From positions 1,178,001 to 1,242,000 of the forward strand of contig VZRN01006406.1 in NCBI GenBank assembly GCA_013397935.1: DNA of 64,000 nt, in the 5' to 3' direction. Position numbers and translations under genes: made by a program. The notes under the pieces are model-generated. The model had not been told where the DNA came from. It made no database searches and worked only from the letters and a program-made list of their open reading frames with translations. Below are positions 49,801 to 61,100 of this stretch, piece by piece. This DNA is from Dasyornis broadbenti. Its lineage: Eukaryota > Chordata > Aves > Passeriformes > Dasyornithidae. Positions within the stretch are counted from its first letter, which is position 1. Each line of letters opens with the position of its first letter.

Positions 49801-52800
49801 TGAAAAGCTGTGGTGTTTTGCTGTTGTGATTGTAGCTCATGTGGAAGTAGACAACAGCTTCCATAGGGCAGGGTTTGCAAAGGAACTGGATTTGTTTGCT
49901 GCTTATTCCATGTGTCTTTGTATAGGATAAGTTGCTAAGAACTATGTGAGTTTCAGCTGTTTAGAGGACAAGTGTCTTTAGCTGCAGAATTGAATTTTTT
50001 CATTACAGCAGCTCTGCCTTTGTGTTAACTCTGCCACAAACTTCCTTCTCTCAACAAATGGTTTTGAAAAGGGAGCTGAGGAGTAGCTCAATGGAGAAAG
50101 CATTGTTTTCAGTTTAGGAGTTTAAACAAAAAGAAAAATAAAACAACCTACTTCCATGGCTTTTGCTGAGGCATGTGGTTCCTTACAAATCGTTGAACAA
50201 AAATGAAGTTTCATGCTATCTTCTGTTTGCCAGTAAGTAAAAGATAATGATTCTGCTAACTGAATTCAGTAAGCCCATGCAGACTAAACCCATACTCCTG
50301 TTAAGTACTATTTGGCTACAGAAGTCAGTTAAGATAGAATAAATGGAAAACTAATTTATATTTGGATTACAGAACTGGAACTTCAGTTTCCAGTTCACTG
50401 TTCTAGGCTCAGTATTAAAAATTTGTGAAAATGCAAGAATAGTGCTACCCACTGCCACTCAAAGTTTTTTTAGTTTTACGCATTAGTTGTTTTCAGAGTC
50501 TGGAGTAACTTAGTACTTTAGAAATTCTTTATCTCAGTTTAAGCTGCTGCCAGACTGCATCCTAAGAAATGTTACATGGGAATTAAACAAGATACTGCCA
50601 CTCTGATGTCTTTTTCAGCTGCTTGGTAAAGAAATGGTGCACAGGGTGACTATTCTGTGTAAAGATGAATGTAAATTAATAATTGAACCCTCTTGATATT
50701 ATTGCTTGTGCTAGAGAGGCAAATGTAGCTGTGTGAGGTCTGCAGTACCTTCTGAGTTTTATTGCAGTTCTTTCCCTGCCTTTCTGGGTAGGGGCAGTGG
50801 GAGAGGAAATCTTTCCTCTTCCTCAATGCGGCTGGAGGTTCATCGTGCTGCAGCAATTACTTCTAAAAGCCAAGGTGACGAGACTGGAGGAGATCAAGGC
50901 TGGAAAAGGCTCTGGATCCGAGTTACAGGTCTGCTGCACAGCTGGTCATGTGGGGTGGGGTTTCAGACTAGACTGAAGCACAGAACACCTGGATTAACTC
51001 TGCTCTGGTTCCTTGTCTGTGTGCCAGCACTTCCTGTTTTTAAAGATCCTGTTTACTGTCTGCATTCCAAATATCCCAGGAAGGTGGGAGGATGGGAAGA
51101 AACATGAAAAGAAAAGTAAACAGCATTATTAAAGGTGGTTTTTTTATATTTTTTAGTTGTATGATCAGCATTTGTTACTTTTCAAACCTAGTTTCATTAG
51201 TTACTTTCTAGAGTAAGCTTTTGTTTACATTGTCTTGCACTAATTGTCGAAAGCAGAACTGCATGTGAAAGCTGACATTGAAACCATTAATATTTGTAAC
51301 AAGGAGCAGAGTAAGGTTTTGTGGTGTGCTTTGGCTTCATGTTCTTTCTGATGTTCACATAAAAGTGTCTGTCAGCCGTATGAAATGGAGTATTAAACAA
51401 AAATATGTAATCAGAGGAAAACCTTATTTCTATGAGTACAAAATGGCATGTTGCTGTGATTTTGTTGCCAAACTTTAAGGCTTTTGGTTTAAACAGCTTG
51501 AAAGAATTTGAGTGCTGCTCACTGACCTTCAGAGCTCACAGCTTACTGTGGAGGAACAGCTCCAACCCGCACAGAGCCAGGTGGGAAGGCAGTTCTCATC
51601 CTGCTACACAGCAAGCCAAGCTAATTGCTGAAATAATGAGTAAGCAGATATGTGAAGTGTAAATAGATGATATGTTGCTTTTCTAATTCTTTGTTGTGCT
51701 TTATGACTACTAGTCCTCTATAAATAACAAAATCCTGTCCTTTGAGGTGGAGCTAGAGATGGAATTACTGAATGATTTTGAACTAAAAAGGAAAATTTAA
51801 TTCCAGGCTTTCCTTTGTTTAACGAAGAGAAAATATTCTGCCTTTAGCTGGAATAAAATGTTCTAGGACAGATATTCTGACTTTGGTATGTCATGGGATC
51901 CCTAGGGAGAAGGCACAGTCATAGGGGGAGTTCTGGAGGTCACCAGCAACTTGCAAATGCTTCTTTCTCGTGATCCTGTTTTCATGGCTTCCAGACAGTG
52001 AGTGAAGCTATAAGCACTATGCCTGCATGTATGGGGGAGGGTGAGCAAGGGGGTTTGAGAATAAGAATTCACAAAGGTCTTTTGGTTCACTTGGAGAGGA
52101 AAAAAACTACTCCAGCAACAGTAAATCTTTTTAAACTGATCACCTTGGGTTTGTTTCAGATGTTTGATCCTGTGTTTTTTTCAGCAACATAACATACATA
52201 GTTCCTCTTGGGCAGTACTTTGTAGTGAGTTCTTCTTTTTTCAGGATGACCTCACCATTAATTTTATTCATAGTGTCTGAAAGTCACTAGGAGAATATTG
52301 TATTCTGAAAAAAAAATCTGGATGTGAGATAACCTTAGAGAGAACAGCTCTGGAACCTAGCCACCCCACATTCTCATATCTAACTGAAGTCAAACTGCTA
52401 CTTTTCACTAATTTCTAGTGAGGTTTTACCTTCACAGGAAAGAATGATCTTGTATTTCTGCTGTACTTTTATTCTACAGATGTTGCAAATAGTTTTAGGG
52501 GGCTTTAGGTCTGTGTAGAACAGGGCAAATGTACTCAGCACTGTTTTTCAAGGGCAGAAGAAGTAGGTGACTGCAAATAAAATTGGTAGTGTTTGGAAAT
52601 ACTTGCCTGTTTCAGAAGGAAACAAAGTGCTGAGATGTTTTTGACAGTGTTAAATCCTCCTGTTTGCTTCCCTTGGGCTGCTGTTTGTGATCAGATAAGC
52701 AATTCTGGGTATCTGCATGTTTTCTGGGAAATAAGGATAAAAGTAATGCGTATTAAATAAGACATGACTGCAACACAACGGTCTGCTGTTTTCTGTTCTA

Positions 52801-55800
52801 AACAAAGCAGTATTTCTACCAGTTAAATCTGTGTGCGATAATGTTTTCATGGACAATTTCAGACGTCTTTGTGCTAGTCTTCCTGGATTCTGGAAAAGTG
52901 CCAGCTTGGCAAACAGGAAGAACAAAAGGAGAGTACTGAAAATATCTAGTCTCGGGCAGTCTTACCGTCACCATACAGCAGGTTTGGACAGCAGCAAAGT
53001 TGGACAGACAACTCTGCCCAGTTCTCTTCATCTTTTAGAGTGCCTGATGTGTCTGATGGTGAGAATAAAACATTTTGGCGTTTAGAAAGATTGAAGTGTC
53101 TCTTGCATTCTCAAAAGTGTTGTTCTTGTTCCAGGAACTCTTTTTATTTGCACAAACTCACAGCCTCTGTTTTGGGAATTCCACAGTACTTTATAAAAGC
53201 TTATTTGGGGTCATAGCTGTAATTGATACTTCTGTCAATTTGATAGAGAATCAGGAAAATTATTTAACCTACACATGAGTGCGCAGTAAATCAGAATCTA
53301 TAAACAGTTGGATTTTTTAATGAATAGAAGGCAATGCTAGGAGCCTAGGGGAAACTTCTACCTGGAAAAGAAATCAAATCCAGACACAAACCCTAATGAG
53401 CAGCTCTCTGATACCAAAGATGCCACAAATTATTATAAAACATTGCTACATCCTGTCTGTAAAAACAGTGTGATGGGATTTGTCTTGTGACTGGAAAAAC
53501 TAATGGACTTCAATTAAAGTGTAGCGGTTTACTGAATGACTCATTCAATTTCAAATGTGGGCTGATAATATTGTATCGAGTGTTTAGTCTGTCCTTTTGA
53601 ATGGGTTTTGAAACACTGGCTGATGTGTATAGCAATGCAGATTATTCAGTTCTCTGGGATGTGTTTACCTCTTTGCATAAGCATCCCATACTTTATACTT
53701 CAATACAGTATTAGTGCACAGTGCACTTCTTACGTCCTTGTATGCTTCCTACATTTCTTGCTAGTCGGTACTTCAGAGATGGAAGAACTTCCTTGCAGAG
53801 CCTGAAGAGTAACTGTAGGTGCTTGTGCTGATGACAGACAGGCTTAACTGTAAGTGCTAAAGTGAACAATAATATTTTTTTCCCCTAGATTGCCCCACTG
53901 ACATGCAGTGTGTGTCTTCTTCTGTGAGGTGATAAAACTGTAATAGTTTACAGGAACCAAATTTTCTAAACTTGGGATCTCTTATTTTTAATAAGGGACT
54001 ATGTCAGATGATAGCTAGTTTTTATCCTATAAGAAAATAGACTATGTGAATTAGCATTCATATGGCTGGAAGCAAGTAGGAATCTGTATTATGGAAGGTA
54101 TGTTGTTTATCTTCCTGCTGTCTTCCCTCATGTATGTTTATTCTTTTTGAATGGAATCTCAAAACTTGAGATTGTTTTGCACAAGTCCAGATGTCCCAAA
54201 GCTTTTGGCAGGGGAAGTTTTTAAGGTGCTTTAGGAAGGTCAGGGATTGCAGGTGTGATGAAGTGTTCATTTGAAGTGTTTGCATGTCCCCTTAGTTTGA
54301 TTTAAATAACATCTCTCTAGAATTCCCTTAAAATTACAGTCCTTTTACTGTCGAAGAACATAATTGATTCTATTTATTCCAGGCAGCCTTCCAGATTTGA
54401 AAGTGTACACAGAAACACAAGCTGCCAGCTATACTTCAAAACTGTTTCTGTTTACGTTCTTGCTTTCCAAATCCAAACCCTGGAGGCGTGCTTACATGTG
54501 CAAGCGAAATGAATGTGTACACAGAGTCACTGCATGCATCGTTCCAGCCCATGCCTGTATCCCCAGCTTAAAACAAAAGCGGCTGTCTTGGTGCGGTTGC
54601 TCTAAAGATCGTAGATTTTGGGATGTCATGTTTGGACCATTTGCACACTTTTAAAGAAAAGGTATTGAGATGTCATTTAACATTTTAATTCTTTAAGGAA
54701 GCCAAGGTTGATGTTTACTTTGAAGAGATGCTTGGCTAAAAGGATTTACATTTTTGATGCGTGTGTATTTCCCACTCCTGCCTCTGTTTCTTTGTTGACA
54801 AGTGCTGGTGGGGAGGGAGGAAACCTTGCAGTGGAACAAGGCACCATCTTTGCAGCTGCTCTTGCCCAGCACTGCTGCAGTCAGGCAAGCGCCGGTGCAG
54901 ACCTGCATTAGGCTGACTCCATGGGGATCTCAGCAAGGAGCTAAAGCAGCAGAAGGCAGCACAAGAAAGGGAAAGTGAGTTGTTCTCTGCCTCTTCCATC
55001 CATCTGACCCTGTAACCAGCTGGCTCAGGGACCCCCTGTGCCAGAAGGGTGAGGAGTGAGAGCACACCCCTTGGGCAGGGTGGAAATGGGCTCTTACAGT
55101 TCAGAGGAGCCTCAGCAGGACTGTTGAACTGAAATTAAAAGGCTGCTGGTTTAAACTCAGTCTGTGTTGTGAATATTTAATTTGATTGTGGTCCATCTAT
55201 ACTATCATTGTGTGTGTGTGGACAGGAAAGCTCATATGACTGCATATTCTTGTTTGTGTGGGGGCTTTGTGCTGGATTATGCTGTAACAGTAATGTGCTT
55301 CTGCCTGTGTTTGCAGTTGAGAAATGTAAATAAGCATGTGATGCAGTGATATGGAGAGGGAGTTTCGTTCATGCTTTGCCTGATCAAAAAGATGCCATTT
55401 GACTTGTGTATTTCTTTTTATCTGTAAGCTGAGGATAGTTATCGGTGTTTGGGAACCCTCCAAGTTACTCTAAATGGTGTTATTTGGGTTCACTGGTAAT
55501 GTTTTGTAATTGGTAAGCTTCCCAAGTTTGTCTCTTTAAATACACTGAGTGTGCTGAAAACTTTCCCTTTCAGCATCCGCTCACTGAGGCTATTACAATG
55601 ATGAGGGAAATAAAACAGCTTCTTAAAGCCCTTTCTTAACAAGAAGTCAGTTGCAAAGCCTTTCTAAATTTGCATGAGGTGTTAGTGGAAAAGCATTTTT
55701 CAAAATCTGCAGTGGCACTTCAGTACTTAATGTGGATATTTTTAAAAGCCCAAACTACAACTACAAAGGAGGGATTTAAAAAGACAACCCTATTGCTGCT

Positions 55801-55973
55801 CAGAGTTGCTTAGGAAGCAGTGGATTTGGGAAAACATTTTCATTCTAATGTTTCTTTGTAAGAACTGAAGTGTGGCAAGAGCAGGTACTGGATGTACTCA
55901 GAAGAAAACTTTTCAGAAAAGAAACACTAGTGCCTAAGGGAGGATCACTTAATTTTTTTACTTACATGTGAAA

Positions 55974-56048
55974 TGTTATATATGAATTTTATATATACAT
56001 CATTTAATTCATATATACATAAATATATTTCATATAAATACATATTTT
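55974..56048. repeat. AT-rich low-complexity (TATA)n tract
   Basis: Interrupted TATATA/CATATA repeats over about 75 bp, about 140 bp upstream of the CR1 copy in PIK3CA intron 1. Confidence 0.85.
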
Positions 56049-56189
56049 TAACATTCGCTGAGCAAAGGGCAAGCAGAGCATCCATTGCTTTTCCACAATG
56101 AGAACGTTCAGAAAATGGATCCACCAGAAGAGATGTGAAGCTCTTATTAAGAAAACTGAGATGCAGGGGCAGTCCCAAGAGGATTTGTG

Positions 56190-56477
56190 ACTGTAGTGAT
56201 AGGCCAAGGAGTAATGGGTACAAACTGAATGAGGGTAAATTTAGGCCAGGTAAATATTAGGAAGAAATTCCTCCCTGTAAGGGGGGTTGAGGCCCTTAAA
56301 AAGGTTGCCCAGAGCAGCTGTGGCTGCCCCTGAATCCCTGGAAGTGTTCAAGGCCAGGCTGGACAGGGCTTGGAGAAACCTGGGATAGTGGAAGGTGTCC
56401 CTGCCCATGGCAGGGGGGCTGGAATGAGATGGTCTTTAAGGTCCCTTACAACTCAAACCATTCTATGATTCTATGAT
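56190..56477 (+). repeat. CR1 LINE 3' end
   Basis: A 5'-truncated CR1 in plus orientation. Recognisable segments include TTAGGAAGAAATTCCTCCC, AGGTTGCCCAGAGCAGCTGT, CTGGACAGGGCTTGGAG, CCTGCCCATGGCAGGGGGG and GGTCTTTAAGGTCCC. It ends in two copies of the ATTCTATG tail motif at 56461-56477. The left boundary is approximate. It is well preserved and sits about 1.3 kb before the first PIK3CA coding exon. Confidence 0.93.
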
Positions 56478-57753
56478 GGATCTCTCTAAAATTAATGAAT
56501 GCAAAGAGAAGCAACTTTGTTTCATTACAAAAAAATCCAGAATACTGGATGAAAGCATCAGGCTTCAGAACAAAGAGGAGCAAGTATTTTGTGACATGAA
56601 GTGTTCTTCACTCTTGTCACAGGATGCCAACAGTTCGTGTGTGAAAATATTCCGAACAAACTCAGTAGTTCTTGATGGATTTCTTTTGCAAATATGCAAA
56701 TATTCCCTTTGGTTAAGGATATTAAAAATAGGTAGGGATTCGGACTGTTTATTGGTGAAGTATCACTATGTGACTGCCGGGTAGCTCTGCTCTCTTTTTG
56801 GCATTTCCGCTCACCCACTGAGCTATAAAATACCTCTGCTCTGTCCAGATTCTGGTTTTCTCATACTCTGTTTCATTCTCATTTTCTCTCTTTCTCATAC
56901 TCATTTCCTCTGCTCTGCCGATGGCATGAGCAGCCCAGATAGAAGGTCACACGTGTTCCCCTCTTTTGCTTTGGCTTGGCAAAGACATCCATGCAGCTTC
57001 CAAAGGGAACTGGAACAGGGCATTGGTGCTAAATAAAACAAGCCCAACTACAAAGTGTAAGTGGGGCTCAATTCTTCCGTCTCATTCATGGAAAAAAGGG
57101 TTTGTTGTTGGTGTAAGTAGCTTATACTGATCTGAAACAGCTACAGCCAGGTTTTGTGTGTACATGGATTCTTAAAATCAAGTTCAGAGCTTTTAGTAAA
57201 TATTTATAACATAATAGTTATGTTTGAATAGTGTTGTTTGAATACTTTAGAGCTTTGAGATAAGAAAAAAAATGTGGAAGCATTGGTTTAGCTAAACTTA
57301 AAAGAGCTGGTGGTATCATCCAAGTGATAATAACTGCTTCACTTTCCAAATTAAAACTGTGGAGAACTTGGCTTGAGATTTGGTTAAAAATTTCTATAAT
57401 AATTTGAATACTAGGTATTTTCTTCCCCCATGCTATTGAAGTGTTCTACTCATGAATTATAAAGGTCAGATTAAAAAAATCCTCTACTTTTAAGACTGTA
57501 TGTATATTGGCAGTTTTCCCAAACTAGTGTGATTCTGCTGTTAACTGTTTTGTTTGAGTAGATATTTAGATTCAAATGCAAGTTCTTAGGCATTGGTTTT
57601 ATCAAGTCTTTTTTATGAATGTGAAATATAGTCATGAATCTTCATCTACAATTATAAGCAGCGTTTGAACAAGTTTAGCTGAAATTCCCGGCAGTGTTTG
57701 TATTTTAAATTTTGACATTTAAAATTCTGATTTTTTTTTTTTTTTTCCCTCAG

Positions 57754-57818
57754 GTTTACACGTACGAAAAAACATTGCTTGAAAATCTTGAAGTACAAAG
57801 TTATCCCAAGACATAAAA
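57754..57818 (+). other. PIK3CA: PIK3CA 5' UTR in exon 2
   Basis: 65 nt lie between the splice acceptor (poly-T then CCCTCAG) and the start codon. There is no upstream ATG. The start context (AAAAATGC, A at -3) is favourable. Confidence 0.85.
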
Positions 57819-58170
57819 ATGCCTCCGCGGCCATCATCCGGTGAACTATGGGGCATCCACTTGATGCCCCCCAGGATCCTGGTGGAGTGTCTCCTCCCAA
57901 ATGGAATGATAGTGACTCTAGAATGCCTCCGTGAGGCCACCTTACTGACTATTAAACATGAACTCTTTAAAGAGGCAAGGAAGTACCCTCTCTATCAGCT
58001 CCTTCAAGATGAATCTTCTTACATTTTTGTAAGTGTTACACAAGAAGCAGAAAGAGAAGAGTTTTTTGATGAAACACGGAGACTTTGTGACCTGCGACTG
58101 TTTCAGCCTTTCCTGAAAGTTATTGAACCAGTAGGTAACAGAGAAGAAAAGATTCTTAATAGAGAAATAG
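57819..58170 (+). CDS. PIK3CA: PIK3CA coding exon 1 (start codon)
   Basis: 352 nt, from MPPRPSSGELWG to the first base of the Gly118 codon, ending AGAAATAG/GTGAGA. It encodes the adaptor-binding domain that contacts the p85 inter-SH2 coiled coil, and the start of the linker. The frame reads on into the intron, which is why a longer open frame is visible. Confidence 0.96.
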
Positions 58171-61100
58171 GTGAGATTCTTTTTTTTTTAAACATAGCCA
58201 ATCTGTTCAACTGATTATCCTCTTTGAAATATAAAGAATTTAAATGGGTTGTGTTTGTCACCTGTATCTGTCACTATTGCATTTCGTAGCTTTCAGTTGT
58301 TGCATCAAACATCCGAAGATGCTGGTCACAGTAAAGCCAATATTTGTAAACTGAAAATGAAAACTTTTTTTTTTTCCCTCTCCTTTTTTTTCCTGTTTCA
58401 GTCACATGTAAAGTTTTGGCTTTGTAAAACGTATTTGTAGTTGCCTATGGGCTAGAGAGTATATTTTTGCTTGTCTCTTATTAGCAGGATTCTGTATTGT
58501 TACAGAGCAAAACCTGTTCTGTTGTTTGGGAAATCATAATTTGTTATGAAGTTTACAGAACTATAAATCCTGGATTTAACTACAAATCTTAAACCACATC
58601 TGCGGACATACATTTTAATACTGCTCTAGCTTGCTTAGAAAGTCAAATTTCAGAAATGAGGTGTTTTCACCTTTCCCCTTCCCCCTTCTGATGAAAGAGC
58701 AGAGGGAGAGGAGGGAAAAAAACATCTGAGGTTGGAAAGGCAGAGGGGAGACAAATGGTGATGTTTTGAATTGTCTCTGAAGTAGCCTGTCATTTTCCAT
58801 GATCCATTGAGGAAGCACAGGGAATCTGGCGTTTGTTCCAACGTCTTGGTTAAGTATTAAATTGAGGCAGTACAAACATACCCACTCCCATTTCATTGCT
58901 AATAAATGTGTACTGCAGTGGCAGAGACTTGTCAACTGGAAATACTTGTTCTGAGGTACTCCTAATTGTTAAATTATTTAATTGTGATGAATGCATCATA
59001 AGTAAATTACTTCTATTTTGTAAAGCTCAACTTGTTCAGGACTTGGGGAGAGCAATGGTTGGGTAACCATGCAACATGACAATTGAAAGTTTCCATTTGA
59101 ACACTCATGCATAAATGATGATTTATCCAAGTAATCTCATTAAAGTAAATGGAATTACATCTGAGACTGAAGAAGTGAAAGAAATAGAGTGTTATTACAT
59201 GGATCTGTGTCAAAGAGCTTAAGTTCAGTATCTCTTGGAGTGCTAGGTGCAGTTCTTAAATAATGTAGGTCATTAAAAAAAAAATTAATAGCTGTCATGC
59301 AGTTGTAAGCAAAGTTGATTATGGTCCTAGTAGCTACCACTAATCCTGCCAAGGTTTGAGAAAAAAGCAGATTTCACAGCTCCTCTGGTCCCTTTAGGGA
59401 AGCTCTGTGCTGACTTCAGAAGAAGTTTAGTCCTGGTCCTTTTGCTCCAGGAGGAAAGTTGGCTGTGAGAGTGCCGTTTTAAGACTTCCAGGATCTTCAG
59501 GGAATATATACCTGTTTTCTAACCTTTTCTGTGTCTGCTGAGTGCACTTAACTTTAGAACAGTGTAGTTCTTGAATGATGTAAAACAATTATGTATACAA
59601 GTAGAAGCCGGCAATTATTTTAGGCTGTGTTTTGCTTAAAGTCAGCTTTTTTTGTGACTGATTAAAGAAATCTTTAGCTCTACTTGTCAGTTAAAATTAT
59701 TTCCTCATGCTGCTCCAATGCTGTAGGTTTTGCTATTGGCATGCCTGTCTGTGAATTTGACATGGTCAAGGATCCAGAAGTACAAGACTTCAGAAGAAAC
59801 ATTCTTAATGTGTGTAAAGAAGCTGTGGATCTTCGAGATGCCAATGCACCGCACAGCAGAGCACTGTATGTCTATCCTCCAAATGTAGAGTCCTCAGCTG
59901 AACTCCCCAAACACATATACAACAAACTAGACAAAGGTGAGGGCAATATTTACAGCAGAAACATGATATATTTTCAGTGTTTGAAATCAAACAGTAGAGC
60001 TGGTGACTTAGGCAAATCACTGTTTTTATGTGATCTCTTTAGTACACTCCAGCAATATCTTACAACTTAAATTATTCAGAATAATTTTCTTGATGGACTG
60101 TACATTCAAAAGGTTATTTAAAATTGCACTATTCTAATTGAATCTTGAAATATAACTCAGTAAATAGAGGTGACTTTTTTAATGCGTGGGAACAGCTCAT
60201 TGGCTTTGGAGTTTTCTGTGGCATTCAGATATCTGGAATTAAATAATGCTGAATCACTGAATTACCTTGCAGTCCTCAAATACGAAAGAGTTACTGCTGT
60301 TTTCTTGAAGGCCAAATAATCAGTAGTATTCAGTTAATAAAAATACTCTTAACCTCAGGGCTAATAGTTTGAGTTTATACTAGAGTCAAAAGTAAACTTA
60401 ATGCATCTAGCTCCTTGCAGAAGTTAAAAACCCTCTCTCATTTGGGGCTATGAATCTTGTTTACATCTTCTTTTAATACTGAAAGCAAATCTCTGTGTTG
60501 GGGAGGCATGGGAGTTGTTTGTTTTGGGGGTTATTTTGGGTTTGTGTTTTTTGTTTGGAAACTGCATTGAAAATGATAGGCCTAACATTATTTTACATTT
60601 ATTCCAGGGCAAATTATAGTGGTGATCTGGGTAATAGTCTCACCAAACAACGATAAGCAGAAATACACCTTAAAAATCAATCATGACTGTGTGCCTGAGC
60701 AAGTTATTGCTGAAGCAATTAGGAAGAAAACTCGAAGCATGTTGCTGTCATCTGAACAACTGAAACTTTGTGTCTTGGAGTACCAGGGCAAATATATTTT
60801 AAAAGTCTGTGGTTGTGATGAATACTTGCTAGAAAAATGTCCACTGAGCCAGTATAAGGTGAGTAACATAAAGAATTTCTTTTGAACCGCACAAAAAAAA
60901 TCCAGATTTGTGGGGGAGAAAAATGATCAGTATTAGGTCTGGCTTTTTCATTAAATTGATCCAAAACATAGGAAGTGACAGTGTGTGCACATTTAAACAA
61001 ATTGGTTAATCCATGTGCTTCAAAAGGGAGAGAGGGGAAAAAAGGTAGTTTAAACTAGAATTTGTATCACTAGTGTAAGTTTTCTTCTTTGAATGTTTCC

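Larger units (their letters stand above)
41225..57753 (+). other. PIK3CA: PIK3CA intron 1
   Basis: An AT-rich intron of about 16.5 kb from the donor at 41225 to the acceptor at 57751-57753, which follows a run of about 16 T and TTTCCCTCAG. It contains CR1 pieces, an LTR-like block, simple repeats and three perfect hairpins, all listed separately. A T/G-rich low-complexity stretch lies at about 42882-42930. No other coding exon was recognised. The left limit depends on the inferred exon 1. Confidence 0.65.
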